A stretch of 26,248 nt of DNA from Sphingobacterium sp. UBA6711 (lineage in GTDB: Bacteria; Bacteroidota; Bacteroidia; Sphingobacteriales; Sphingobacteriaceae). Below are positions 1 to 8,751 of this stretch, piece after piece; position 1 is the first letter of the stretch, and the number at the start of each line of letters is the position of its first letter. A program made the position numbers and the translations under genes. The stretch is taken from NCBI GenBank assembly GCA_002454415.1, contig DKIT01000045.1, positions 242,422-268,669 of the forward strand. The letters are read 5' to 3'. The notes beneath the pieces are model-generated. The model was given only the letters and a program-made list of their open reading frames with translations, was not told where the DNA came from and made no database searches.

Positions 1-773
1 AGACCTTCAAACACCTGAAGTTCTTTCACTCTTGATTTCACAACTTTTCCATCGCGTTTTACCAAAGAAACCGGTTGGTTTTCTTTGATTGTACCACGTG
101 CAACACGGCCGATAGCGATACGTCCTACGAAAGTGGAGTAATCTAATGATGTTACCTGCATTTGCAAAGTACCTTCAGATACTTCTGGTGCAGGGATATA
201 TTTGATAATTGCTTCCAATAAATCGGTGAAGTCTTCGGTACGATTTTTCCAATCTGTAGACATCCATCCTTGTTTTGAAGAACCGTACAATACTGGGAAA
301 TCCAATTGTTCTTCAGTAGCGCCCAAGTTGAAGAATAAGTCGAAAACATGTTCGTAAACTTCGTCTGGACGACAGTTTTCTTTATCTACTTTATTGACGA
401 CGACAATAGGTTTGATACCTAATCCCAACGCTTTACCTGTAACGAAACGAGTTTGAGGCATTGGACCTTCAAAGGCATCCACCAAAAGGACTACCCCATC
501 TGCCATCTTCAATACACGCTCTACCTCACCACCGAAATCGGCGTGACCAGGAGTATCGATGATATTGATTTTAACACCTTTATATGTTACTGATACGTTC
601 TTAGATACAATAGTGATTCCGCGCTCACGCTCTAAATCATTATTGTCTAGGATTAATTCACCAGCATTTTCATTTTCTCTGAATTGATTGGTAAAATATA
701 AAATTTTGTCTACAAGCGTAGTTTTACCGTGGTCGACGTGAGCGATGATCGCAATGTTTCTAATGTTTTGCAT
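1..773 (-). CDS. typA: Translational GTPase TypA/BipA, N-terminal part (cut by window edge)
   Basis: Reading minus from ATG at 773-771 gives 257 uninterrupted codons that run off the left edge. The start MQNIRNIAIIAHVDHGKTTL carries the G1 P-loop (residues 11-18). RERGIT (about 49-54) is the switch I/G2 threonine region, DTPGHADFG (73-81) is G3 and NKVD (127-130) is G4. This order and spacing, with a beta-barrel domain II starting near residue 200, is that of TypA/BipA. It is a ribosome-associated GTPase of the EF-G/LepA class, about 600 residues long, acting in ribosome assembly and stress or cold adaptation. About 57% of the protein, including the C-terminal domain, lies outside the window. 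A perfect TAnnTTTG promoter box sits 34 bases upstream, so it is probably transcribed on its own rather than from kbl. Confidence 0.96.
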   Translation of the reverse strand, partial: MQNIRNIAIIAHVDHGKTTLVDKILYFTNQFRENENAGELILDNNDLERERGITIVSKNVSVTYKGVKINIIDTPGHADFGGEVERVLKMADGVVLLVDAFEGPMPQTRFVTGKALGLGIKPIVVVNKVDKENCRPDEVYEHVFDLFFNLGATEEQLDFPVLYGSSKQGWMSTDWKNRTEDFTDLLEAIIKYIPAPEVSEGTLQMQVTSLDYSTFVGRIAIGRVARGTIKENQPVSLVKRDGKVVKSRVKELQVFEG

Positions 774-802
774 TGAGCAAGAATATTTTTATAAAATTTT
801 AG

Positions 803-827
803 GGTGCAAAGATAAACATTTTGCACC
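803..827 (-). promoter_or_regulatory. typA promoter with overlapping inverted repeat
   Basis: On the minus strand TATCTTTG (814-807) is a perfect match to the Bacteroidota -7 box TAnnTTTG, placing the transcription start near 800. It overlaps a perfect 8-bp inverted repeat, ggtgcaaa (803-810) / tttgcacc (820-827), separated by 9 bases. The repeat lies upstream of the expected start, so it would act as DNA (an operator) rather than as an RNA hairpin. No clear -33 TTG at the usual spacing was found. Confidence 0.6.
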
Positions 828-851
828 ACAAAATTTATAACTATGTGTATT

Positions 852-2042
852 TTATTTAATTACACCTAATTCTTTACCTACTTTGGTAAAGGCGGCGATT
901 GCTTTATCCAAGTGTTCAACTTCGTGTCCTGCTGAAATCTGAACGCGAATACGGGCTTTTCCCTGAGGTACAACAGGATAGTAGAACCCGATCACATAAA
1001 TTCCTTCATCCAACATTTTGGAAGCAAACTCCTGCGCCAATTTCGCATCGTAAAGCATTACGGGCACGATTGGGTGGAATCCAGGCTTGATATCAAATCC
1101 AGCAGCCGTCATTTTTTCGCGGAAATATTTGGTATTTGCTTCCAGTTTATCACGTAGTGCTGTTGTCTCACTCAACATATCCAATACCGCAACAGAGGCG
1201 CCCGCAATTGCTGGTGCCAGGGTGTTGGAAAATAAATATGGTCGTGAGCGCTGACGTAACAAATCGATGATTTCTTTTTTACCCGAAGTGAAGCCTCCAG
1301 ATGCACCACCTAAGGCTTTACCCAAGGTCCCAGTAATAATATCCACACGGTCAATGACATTGAAAAGCTCGTGTGTACCTCGTCCTGTTGCTCCGATGAA
1401 ACCTGTACAATGTGATTCATCAATCATCACCAAGGCTTGGTATTTATCGGCTAGATCGCAGATCTGATCCAAAGGTGCCACGGATCCGTCCATCGAAAAG
1501 GCGCCATCCGTAACAATGATTTTATGCCTTGCATGCGACGCCGCTTGCAATTGTGCTTCCAAATCGGCCATGTCGGCATTTTTATAACGGAAACGTTGTG
1601 CTTTACACAAACGAACACCATCAATAATGGATGCATGATTCAATTCGTCTGAAATAATGGCATCTTCAGCTCCGAATAACGGCTCAAATACACCACCATT
1701 AGCATCAAAAGCAGCAGCATACAAAATCGTATCTTCTGTGCCGAGGAACTGAGAAATCTTAGCTTCTAATTCTTTATGCACATCCTGTGTACCACAGATA
1801 AAACGCACTGAGGACATTCCATAACCGTGTGTATCTATCGCTTGCTTAGCGGCTTCGATCACTTTTGGATGCGAAGAAAGGCCCAAGTAATTGTTTGCAC
1901 AAAAATTGACAACTTCCTGTCCTGTGCTCACTTTGATATCCGCTCCCTGAGGGGTAACGATCACTCGCTCTTGTTTATACAATCCCGCTTCTTTGATTGC
2001 TTCCAATTCTTTTTCTAAAACTGGTTGTAATGTATTGTACAT
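852..2042 (-). CDS. kbl: Glycine C-acetyltransferase (2-amino-3-ketobutyrate CoA ligase)
   Basis: A 396-residue fold-type I PLP enzyme of the alpha-oxoamine synthase family, full length for Kbl (E. coli Kbl is 398). It converts 2-amino-3-ketobutyrate plus CoA into glycine and acetyl-CoA in threonine catabolism, in the cytoplasm. Visible landmarks are NFCANNYLGLSSHP (47-59), GYGMSSVRFICGTQ (73-86), the PLP-ring DESH (208-211) and the Schiff-base lysine K242 in TGTLGKALGGASGG. The related enzymes BioF, HemA and SPT share the fold, but the N-terminal GLYKQERVI and SVRFICGTQ strings favour Kbl. The partner threonine dehydrogenase is not in the window. It lies upstream of typA on the same strand with 78 bases between and no obvious terminator, so some read-through is possible. 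A weak -7 box (TAATATTG, 2072-2065) lies upstream. Confidence 0.93.
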   Translation of the reverse strand: MYNTLQPVLEKELEAIKEAGLYKQERVIVTPQGADIKVSTGQEVVNFCANNYLGLSSHPKVIEAAKQAIDTHGYGMSSVRFICGTQDVHKELEAKISQFLGTEDTILYAAAFDANGGVFEPLFGAEDAIISDELNHASIIDGVRLCKAQRFRYKNADMADLEAQLQAASHARHKIIVTDGAFSMDGSVAPLDQICDLADKYQALVMIDESHCTGFIGATGRGTHELFNVIDRVDIITGTLGKALGGASGGFTSGKKEIIDLLRQRSRPYLFSNTLAPAIAGASVAVLDMLSETTALRDKLEANTKYFREKMTAAGFDIKPGFHPIVPVMLYDAKLAQEFASKMLDEGIYVIGFYYPVVPQGKARIRVQISAGHEVEHLDKAIAAFTKVGKELGVIK

Positions 2043-2187
2043 AATTCGATTTTAATTTTTCATACAATATTACAGTTTTTTCATTGGAATAATTTGCTTT
2101 TCCATTTGATAAAGCGGCTATTCACGGAGAATTCACCTCAAATCAATGTTTTGATAACATTAAACCGATTGCATAAATTACAGGAAG

Positions 2188-3435
2188 CTACTCGTAACGG
2201 AGTGCATCAACGGGGTCCAGTTTGGAAGCTTTGGATGCGGGATAATAACCCGAAAGCATCCCTACGAGCCCACATACGGCAAAGCCCAAGATAATGGCGC
2301 CCCAAGGTATAATAAAAGATGTGCCTAATTGAAGCGCCAGGAGATTACCGATCAATATTCCGATAAATATCCCGGCTATCCCTCCCATCATACAGATCAC
2401 AATCGCTTCCATCAGGAATTGTTTACGGATCACACTTGGTGTTGCGCCTATCGCTTTGCGGACACCGATTTCCCGTGTCCGTTCCGTCACGGAAACAAGC
2501 ATGATATTCATGAGGCCGATGGATGCACCTACGAGGGTAATAAAGGCGATTACGACGGCTCCTAATGTCACCATCGCCATATTTTGCATCAGCATCTGTG
2601 CCACGGCATCCGACTTGGTAATTTCAAAATCATTTGCTTGTCGGGAAGATAAACTGCGAATATTTCTAAAGATGATCGTCGCTTCTCCAATGGCGGCTTC
2701 CAAGCGCATGGGATCATTGGAAGAAACGGTAATCACGTAGGATGGTTCGGTCCCTTGCATCACTGCTCTGGCTTTTGTCAAAGGGATAAAACAGGCTCTG
2801 TCCCCGCCCATACCCGCAGAAGACCCCTTACTTTTGAGGACACCTATGACCAGATAACGTATATTATTGACAGTGATGAACTGCCCAATTGGATCAATAA
2901 TTTCATTAAAAAGCATTTTGCTCACTTCACTTCCGATGATGATCACACCACTTCCTGTTTCTACTTCCCGTACCGAAAAATTACGGCCTTCGCTCACCAC
3001 ATAACCTGATGTCTGGAGATAATTCTCGTCTGTACCGATGAGACCTATATTGGGATTGGTCTTTTTGGATTGAAATTTTGCCGTGGTGTTCCAGCTTACA
3101 TTCGCGCTAATGGAAGTTAAGGCATTGAAATGAAAATTATCTCTAAACCGGGTCGCTTGAGCGAAGGTGATATTGGCAAAGACTTTGGATCGTGTGCCTT
3201 CATTGCCAATCCGAACATTTAACCCACGGTTGCGGATATTGAAGGAATTTGATCCCATTGAAGAGAAGGAATCTGTCAATGAATTTTTCATGGCATCAAT
3301 AGATGTCAGTACACCGATCAATGCCATCATCCCGATAGCGATAATCAGTGCTGTTAAAAATGTTCTCAACTTGTTCCCTACAATGGATTGCAGCGCAAGC
3401 TTGACATTTTCAACATAAGACATTTTTACAGCCAT
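2188..3435 (-). CDS. ABC transporter permease, MacB/FtsX type
   Basis: A 415-residue protein from ATG 3435-3433 (MAVKMSYVENVKLALQSIVG). One N-terminal membrane segment (about 18-40) is followed by a periplasmic MacB-like core and a C-terminal FtsX domain with three membrane segments. The cytoplasmic signature TERTREIGVRKAIGATP lies between the first and second of these, and the end LDPVDALRYE is typical. The reading frame stays open back to an ATG at 3510, but that codon lies in the loop of a transcription terminator, so 3435 is preferred; ATG 3423 is also possible. The family acts in export or lipoprotein/peptide efflux with a MacB-type ATPase and a periplasmic adaptor. Neither partner is in this window, so the gene is either solitary or works with subunits encoded elsewhere. 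Substrate unknown. Confidence 0.88.
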   Translation of the reverse strand: MAVKMSYVENVKLALQSIVGNKLRTFLTALIIAIGMMALIGVLTSIDAMKNSLTDSFSSMGSNSFNIRNRGLNVRIGNEGTRSKVFANITFAQATRFRDNFHFNALTSISANVSWNTTAKFQSKKTNPNIGLIGTDENYLQTSGYVVSEGRNFSVREVETGSGVIIIGSEVSKMLFNEIIDPIGQFITVNNIRYLVIGVLKSKGSSAGMGGDRACFIPLTKARAVMQGTEPSYVITVSSNDPMRLEAAIGEATIIFRNIRSLSSRQANDFEITKSDAVAQMLMQNMAMVTLGAVVIAFITLVGASIGLMNIMLVSVTERTREIGVRKAIGATPSVIRKQFLMEAIVICMMGGIAGIFIGILIGNLLALQLGTSFIIPWGAIILGFAVCGLVGMLSGYYPASKASKLDPVDALRYE

Positions 3436-3490
3436 AGAGATGGTATTATAATTTGTAGGGATGAAAATACTGTAATTCCAGCACAAAACC

Positions 3491-3528
3491 AAAAGGCAAT
3501 TTACTTCCATGAAATAAATTGCCTTTTT
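3491..3528 (-). terminator. Intrinsic terminator downstream of the DUF2147 gene
   Basis: A perfect 13-bp inverted repeat, aaaaggcaattta (3491-3503) / taaattgcctttt (3515-3527), with an 11-base loop. On the minus strand the stem is followed by a T-rich tract. It separates the DUF2147 gene from the downstream permease. Confidence 0.75.
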
Positions 3529-3611
3529 AATCGGATCATTCTTATCACGTTGCCTACATCAAGGCAGGCACATCCCGCTAGGAATAGGAAACTCTTATCA
3601 ACACCTATTGC

Positions 3612-4037
3612 CTAATTGATTCTCTTCCATGTCTCTGTACGCCCAAGCAAACTGACACCAACATAGCCCCTGATATCAAGTTTATCACCTTTCAGGGTCA
3701 TCTTACAGCTATATGTTTTACCCGTTTTCGGATCATATATTTTTCCGTCTGCGTAGCTATTGCCCTCTTTTTCAAAGTTGGTCAGGATTTCGAGCCCTTG
3801 TACATTCCGGCTTTGCAATGCCTTATCTGGATTTTTTATATCTTTCTTTGGTTGCCCAGCTTCGTTGTTGGGAAATTTCAGCCAATAGAGCTTACCATAA
3901 AATTTATCTCCTTTTTTATAAATCTCCACGCGTCCTTCGCCGCTTGGATTTTCCCATTTTCCGATAATCGGATCCGTTTGCGCAAATAATGCTACCTTGA
4001 CAAGCAACATTATAAATGACATCATAATTTTCTTCAT
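3612..4037 (-). CDS. Secreted DUF2147 family protein
   Basis: A 141-residue small exported protein. Residues 1-19 form a signal peptide (MKKIMMSFIMLLVKVALFAQ, cleavage near Q20). The mature part shows the DUF2147 pattern: IGKWENPSGEGRVEIYKKGDKFYGKLYWL (about 24-53), then KNPDKALQSRNVQGLEIL, then GKIYDPKTGKTYSCKMTLKGDKLDIRGY, ending LLGRTETWKR. The family is lipocalin-like in predicted fold and common in Bacteroidota and Proteobacteria; its biochemical role is not established. It stands alone: a terminator follows it and no gene precedes it within 388 bases. Confidence 0.88.
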   Translation of the reverse strand: MKKIMMSFIMLLVKVALFAQTDPIIGKWENPSGEGRVEIYKKGDKFYGKLYWLKFPNNEAGQPKKDIKNPDKALQSRNVQGLEILTNFEKEGNSYADGKIYDPKTGKTYSCKMTLKGDKLDIRGYVGVSLLGRTETWKRIN

Positions 4038-4425
4038 TGGTTTCTATTTTTATGAATTTATTCCTTTTCTTTTAAAAACCCCTCGATTCGGAGACCACAA
4101 ACAGCTCGTTATCAACGGCTATTGCGGATAGAATAAATATACAAATTATTTACTATGCTTGCATACATTTATTTTTCACTCCTTGCGCAGCCCTTATTCA
4201 TCCCCGCTCCTCCACACGCCACCTATTGATCGATAGTCTGTAGAGAAACATTGGACAAGTAAAGAAACAGTGGAAAATCTGTAGGGAATTTTCGAACAAG
4301 ATCGAAAGCTGATCCGAACGAATCGTGAGAAAAGGACGAAAAAATCAGGTAAAGTTTGGCATCTCGTTTGCACGATAGTTATTATATTATTACTTTATTT
4401 ACTATTTATAAAATTAGCGCATATT
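4038..4425. other. 388-base divergent intergenic region
   Basis: It separates the DUF2147 gene (minus) from the holin-like gene (plus). No credible coding frame was seen. It should hold the two divergent promoters, but no perfect TAnnTTTG box was found for either gene. A small perfect palindrome, TATGCTTGCATA, sits at 4154-4165. The stretch 4380-4425, just before the holin-like gene, is extremely AT-rich. Confidence 0.5.
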
Positions 4426-4767
4426 ATGAAATTTATTATTAGTCTTTTACTTACTGGAGTGGTCGTCGCGGTAGCTTGTATGATTGTTCCTGGGGCACAG
4501 GTCGCCGGATTCGGTTGGGCTATCGTTACAGGACTTGTCATCGGATTTGTCAATGCTACAGTGGGATCAATATTAAGGTTATTTACTTTTCCTTTAAACT
4601 GGCTGACACTTGGATTGGTCTCTTTTATAATCACCGTATTGATGGTCCTCTTAACAGACTCTCTACTAGGTTCGAAATTTGATGTTGGCGGTTTTTGGAC
4701 AGCGGCGTTATTTGCAATTGTAGTAGCGATCTTGGAAATGATTATCGGCAGTACCTCAAAAGATTAA
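4426..4767 (+). CDS. Phage holin superfamily IV-type membrane protein (4TM)
   Basis: A 113-residue, very hydrophobic protein with four predicted membrane segments (about 1-22, 27-47, 50-76 and 85-108). The central TGLVIGFVNATVGSILRLFTFPLNWLTLGL region matches the pattern of the Phage_holin_4_2 family (YvlD-type). Despite the family name, these are widespread chromosomal inner-membrane proteins of unknown function, and nothing phage-like surrounds the gene. The start ATG 4426 is the first in frame and begins directly with the hydrophobic segment. A strong terminator follows 16 bases after the stop, so this is a single-gene unit. Confidence 0.85.
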   Translation: MKFIISLLLTGVVVAVACMIVPGAQVAGFGWAIVTGLVIGFVNATVGSILRLFTFPLNWLTLGLVSFIITVLMVLLTDSLLGSKFDVGGFWTAALFAIVVAILEMIIGSTSKD

Positions 4768-4783
4768 GGATAAATTATGTACC

Positions 4784-4828
4784 ATAGCAGGGCTGCGCCA
4801 TAAACATGGAGCAGCCCTGCTATTTTTA
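4784..4828 (+). terminator. Intrinsic terminator of the holin-like gene
   Basis: A 13-bp perfect stem, atagcagggctgc (4784-4796) / gcagccctgctat (4811-4823), followed directly by a T run. Confidence 0.9.
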
Positions 4829-4892
4829 GGACAAGATTAGGGATTGCGCCTAACATTCGTTAAATTTAAGAATTTAACCAAACCTCTGCGAT

Positions 4893-6788
4893 ATGTGCGA
4901 ACACAACCATGAGCATAGCCATCAGACAAAAGAGAATCCTTGGTGGATAACACAGCGCAAACTCCTTGCGGCGCTCATTATATTAATTGCCCTGTTACTT
5001 TTTAAGTATGCTTTTAGCATCGACCTGCCTTTCGGCATCCTGCTATTCTTCAATATTGCCGCCTATCTTCTTGCGGGAATACCGGTGATCCAGATGGCTG
5101 CCCGTAAGGCAATCCGGGGGGATATTTTCAACGAATTTTTCTTGATGACCGTCGCGACCTTAGGCGCATTTGCCATTGGCGAATTTGAAGAGGGGGTCGC
5201 CGTAATGGTATTTTATCAAATCGGGGTGAGGTTTCAGGATACGGCTGTTGACAATGCGAAAAAATCAATTAAGTCGCTGCTGGATATTCGACCGGACAGC
5301 GTAACGGTAGTGCGTAGTGGCCAGCAACAGCAAGTTAACCCCAAAAACGTCGCTATTGGTGAGACCATTGTGGTAAAAGCTGGTGAAAAGGTTGCCTTAG
5401 ATGGCAAGTTAATAACTGAAAGGGCCGCATTTAATACCGCAGCGTTGACTGGAGAAAGCAAACCGGATACAAAATATGCTGGTGACACGGTATTTGCGGG
5501 GATGATCAATTTGGAAACTGTGTCCGAAGTTGAAGTTTCCAGCACATTTGCCGACAGCAAATTGAGTAAGATTTTGGAAATGGTACAGGACGCAACAGCG
5601 CGAAAATCCAAAACGCAATTGTTTATCTCCAGATTTGCCAAAATATATGTTCCTATTATCTTCGGATTGGCCTTAATGGTCCTTATTATACCATTTTTTG
5701 TTGTCGACGATTACAGCTTCAAAGAATGGTTTTACCGTAGCTTGGTTTTCCTTGTGATTAGTTGCCCTTGCGCCCTGGTTGTGTCTATTCCTCTAGGTTA
5801 TTTCGGCGGCATAGGTTTAGCCTCCAGAAATGGCATCTTATTTAAGGGGGGGAATTTTCTGGATGCCATCACTGCGGTTGATACAGTCGTTATGGATAAG
5901 ACCGGTACACTTACGGAAGGGGTATTCGAAGTAAAAGAAATATATGCTGTCAATGGCAATGAAAGTGAACTGTTGAACTATGCGCAGGCCGTGGAGTCCA
6001 ATTCAACCCATCCGATCGCCAAGGCAATTACTAATTATCAACCGGGAGAACACTTCTATAAAGCCGAAGACATCAAAGAGATTGCGGGACATGGTCTCGA
6101 AGCTTCCGTGAATGGAAAAGATATACTGGTGGGCAATAGCAAGCTTTTGGACAAATTTAATATTGTCTATCCGAATGATCTCAAGCAAATTGTCTACTCC
6201 ATTGTATTGATCGCCATTGAGCATCACTATGCAGGTTACATTACAGTCGCGGACAGAAATAAGTCTGACGCCAAGGATGTGATAAAAGCAATGCGTGCAC
6301 AAGGTTTATATACGGTCATGTTATCAGGTGATAAAACCGCCGTGGTCAATGAAGTTGCCCGAGAACTTGGGCTTGACAAGGCTTACGGCGATCTTCTCCC
6401 CGAAGATAAGGTCAGTCATGTGCAGCAGCTGATCGATCAGGGTAAAAACGTGGCTTTTGCGGGTGATGGTGTTAACGATGCTCCTGTTGTTGCGCTAGCA
6501 CAGGTGGGGATTGCGATGGGGGGATTAGGTGCTGACGCAACGATAGAGACCGCCGACGTTGTGATTCAAAATGACGAGCCCCATAAAATCTTGTCGGCCA
6601 TCAAAATCGGAAAAATAACCAGGGATATTGTCTGGCAAAATGTGTTATTGGCCATGGGGATCAAAATCATTGTCCTCGTGCTTGGCGCAGGTGGTGTAGC
6701 GACACTCTGGGAGGCCGTTATTGCAGATGTCGGTGTGGCCTTGCTCGCTATTTTAAATGCGATCCGCATACAACATAAATCCGTTTAA
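4893..6788 (+). CDS. Zn2+/Cd2+/Pb2+-exporting P1B-type ATPase
   Basis: A 631-residue heavy-metal P-type ATPase. Visible landmarks are the actuator TGES (186-189), the metal-site CPC (291-293) followed by SIP, the phosphorylated D335 in DKTGT, HP (373-374), the hinge GDGVNDAP (524-531), then N583-x7-K591 and D612-V-G in the last membrane segments. CPC with NxxxxxxxK and DxG is the P1B-2 pattern (ZntA/CadA), which exports Zn, Cd or Pb rather than Cu. There is no N-terminal HMA ferredoxin-like domain. Instead the first ten residues, MCEHNHEHSH, are Cys/His-rich and could bind metal. The protein is shorter than E. coli ZntA (732) by about that missing domain. No MerR- or ArsR-type regulator lies next to it. 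Confidence 0.93.
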   Translation: MCEHNHEHSHQTKENPWWITQRKLLAALIILIALLLFKYAFSIDLPFGILLFFNIAAYLLAGIPVIQMAARKAIRGDIFNEFFLMTVATLGAFAIGEFEEGVAVMVFYQIGVRFQDTAVDNAKKSIKSLLDIRPDSVTVVRSGQQQQVNPKNVAIGETIVVKAGEKVALDGKLITERAAFNTAALTGESKPDTKYAGDTVFAGMINLETVSEVEVSSTFADSKLSKILEMVQDATARKSKTQLFISRFAKIYVPIIFGLALMVLIIPFFVVDDYSFKEWFYRSLVFLVISCPCALVVSIPLGYFGGIGLASRNGILFKGGNFLDAITAVDTVVMDKTGTLTEGVFEVKEIYAVNGNESELLNYAQAVESNSTHPIAKAITNYQPGEHFYKAEDIKEIAGHGLEASVNGKDILVGNSKLLDKFNIVYPNDLKQIVYSIVLIAIEHHYAGYITVADRNKSDAKDVIKAMRAQGLYTVMLSGDKTAVVNEVARELGLDKAYGDLLPEDKVSHVQQLIDQGKNVAFAGDGVNDAPVVALAQVGIAMGGLGADATIETADVVIQNDEPHKILSAIKIGKITRDIVWQNVLLAMGIKIIVLVLGAGGVATLWEAVIADVGVALLAILNAIRIQHKSV

Positions 6789-6824
6789 AAGGAAAGGGCC
6801 AATCTAAGATTAGCCCTTTCCTTT
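6788..6824. terminator. Bidirectional terminator between the P-ATPase and pgi
   Basis: A 12-bp perfect stem, aaaggaaagggc (6788-6799) / gccctttccttt (6813-6824), extended inward by aatc/gatt after one mismatch. Its left arm overlaps the ATPase stop codon. A-rich and T-rich flanks allow it to serve both converging genes. Confidence 0.85.
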
Positions 6825-6866
6825 GCCATGGATTATTCACCACTGCGCATGCAAATTATGGACCGC

Positions 6867-8534
6867 TTAATCACGCCAAGTTTTGTAGGCATTGATCAAT
6901 CCGTTTGTAGAAGAGTCATGGCTGGTAACTGGATCAGCATCGCTTAATTCTGGCAAAATTTGATTAGCCAGTTGTTTTCCCAACTCGACGCCCCATTGAT
7001 CAAAGCTATAGATATTCCAGATCACCCCCTGCACAAAAATCTTATGTTCATAAAGCGCGATAAGTCGACCCAGTGTATGTGGCGTCATCTTTTTCAATAA
7101 GATTGAATTTGTAGGTCTATTTCCTTCAAAAACTTTATATGATTTGAGTTGGTCTATCTCCTCCGCTGACTTTCCGGCTTTTTTCAGTTCGGCAACAACC
7201 TCCGCTTCTGTTTTACCATTCATCAGTGCTTCCGTTTGTGCAAAAAAGTTAGACAATAGCAATTGGTGATGATTTCCAATAGGGTTAAGACTATTGGCCG
7301 GAGCAATGAAATCACATGGGATCAACTTCGTTCCTTGATGAATCAATTGGTAGAAAGCATGCTGTCCATTGGTTCCCGGTTCGCCCCAGATAATTGGCCC
7401 AGTCTGATACTGTACTGCTTGTCCGTTGCGATCAATATATTTCCCATTGCTCTCCATATCCCCTTGTTGAAAATATGCGGCAAAACGATGTAAATATTGG
7501 TCGTAAGGAAGGATGGCATGACTTTCGGCCTGGAAAAAATTGTTATACCATATTCCGAGCAAGCCCAATATTACTGGGATATTCGATTCAAAAGAAGCTG
7601 TTTTAAAATGCACGTCTGCGTCATAAGCACCTTTTAACAATTCCTCAAAATTGTCAAAACCGATACTTAAGCTAATCGACAGGCCTATCGCTGACCAGAG
7701 GGAATAGCGTCCGCCCACCCAGTCCCAAAATTCAAACATATTTTGGGTATCGATACCGAAAGTGCGTACAGCTTCTGTATTGGTACTCAACGCTGCAAAA
7801 TGTTTCGCCACATCCACTAATTGGGCTCCACTATTCAGAAACCAGTCTTTAGCAGTATGCGCATTCGCCATCGTTTCCTGCGTGGTAAATGTTTTGGAAG
7901 CAATCAAAAACAAGGTCGTTTCAGGGTTTACGCCCTTCAACGTTTCTGCAATATGTGTTCCGTCAACGTTAGAAACGAAATGTACATTTAAACGTGTTTT
8001 ATAGGCTTTCAATGCCTCCGTCACCATAACCGGCCCAAGATCGGAGCCTCCGATTCCGATATTGACCACATCGGTGATTTCTTTACCGGTATATCCTTTC
8101 CACCGGCCAGATATAATTTGTTCGGTAAAATCCTTCATATGTGCCAACACCCGCTTCACATCGGGCATTACATCTTTTCCGTCCACCAACACGGCTTGAT
8201 CAGATTGGTTTCTCAACGCGGTGTGCAATACCGGTCTATTTTCGGTGACATTGATTCTTTCACCGGAAAACATAGCCTCAATGGCATCAGCAAGTCCGCA
8301 TTCGTTAGCGAGTTGTACAAGAAGTGTTCTTGTCTCTTCAGTGATTCGATTCTTGGAATAGTCTAAAAGAATGTCTTCAAAGGCAATGGAAAACTTGTTG
8401 AAACGTTCGGGATCCGCTGCAAAAAGTTGGCGTAAATCTTTGAATCCATCACTATTTGGACCGAATAAAGACCCAAAATGCTGTGTTAGATCCTTATAGG
8501 CTTGTGTCTTTGTAAAATTAATTTTTGGGAACAT
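6867..8534 (-). CDS. pgi: Glucose-6-phosphate isomerase
   Basis: A 555-residue enzyme from ATG 8534-8532 (MFPKINFTKTQAYKDL), full length for the long Pgi family (E. coli 549). It interconverts glucose-6-phosphate and fructose-6-phosphate in cytosolic glycolysis and gluconeogenesis. It shows NIGIGGSDLGPVM, then HFVSNVDGTH, the signature WVGGRYSLWSAIGLS, GEPGTNGQHAFYQLIHQGT with the active-site His, and near the C-terminus the second signature YSFDQWGVELGK. The frame extends 20 codons upstream to 8594, but those residues (MTKCERFLLSVKTDNFNRNS) are unlike the family, so 8534 is chosen. It is convergent with the P-ATPase and divergent from prfB. Confidence 0.96.
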   Translation of the reverse strand: MFPKINFTKTQAYKDLTQHFGSLFGPNSDGFKDLRQLFAADPERFNKFSIAFEDILLDYSKNRITEETRTLLVQLANECGLADAIEAMFSGERINVTENRPVLHTALRNQSDQAVLVDGKDVMPDVKRVLAHMKDFTEQIISGRWKGYTGKEITDVVNIGIGGSDLGPVMVTEALKAYKTRLNVHFVSNVDGTHIAETLKGVNPETTLFLIASKTFTTQETMANAHTAKDWFLNSGAQLVDVAKHFAALSTNTEAVRTFGIDTQNMFEFWDWVGGRYSLWSAIGLSISLSIGFDNFEELLKGAYDADVHFKTASFESNIPVILGLLGIWYNNFFQAESHAILPYDQYLHRFAAYFQQGDMESNGKYIDRNGQAVQYQTGPIIWGEPGTNGQHAFYQLIHQGTKLIPCDFIAPANSLNPIGNHHQLLLSNFFAQTEALMNGKTEAEVVAELKKAGKSAEEIDQLKSYKVFEGNRPTNSILLKKMTPHTLGRLIALYEHKIFVQGVIWNIYSFDQWGVELGKQLANQILPELSDADPVTSHDSSTNGLINAYKTWRD

Positions 8535-8751
8535 ACTGTTTCTATTGAAATTATCTGTTTTAACCGACAATAAGAACCTCTCGCATTTCGTCATTACATA
8601 CCATGTAAGTGATCAAATGAAGGTTTATTCTGTTGATAATACCAAAACTAAAAAAAAAAGGTCAGATATCCGTATTGGGTGGCAAGTAATGGCTGACAAC
8701 TTATTCGTCATGGAGGTAGATTTATAAATTAAAATTTCTACTTTAGCAGAT

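Noticed and set aside
3436..3510. 25-codon upstream extension of the permease
   Set aside because: The ATG at 3510 falls in the loop of the terminator hairpin of the preceding gene, and the extension lacks family resemblance.
4154..4165. TATGCTTGCATA palindrome
   Set aside because: A short palindrome in AT-rich DNA; no position or repeat supports a function.
4426..4767. Holin-like gene as sign of a prophage
   Set aside because: The family is mostly chromosomal, and no phage structural, lysis or recombinase genes are nearby.
8545..8727. 60-codon plus-strand frame (possible 36-residue peptide from ATG 8617) between pgi and prfB
   Set aside because: Composition looks random, it covers the divergent promoter region, and no family or start signal was recognised.
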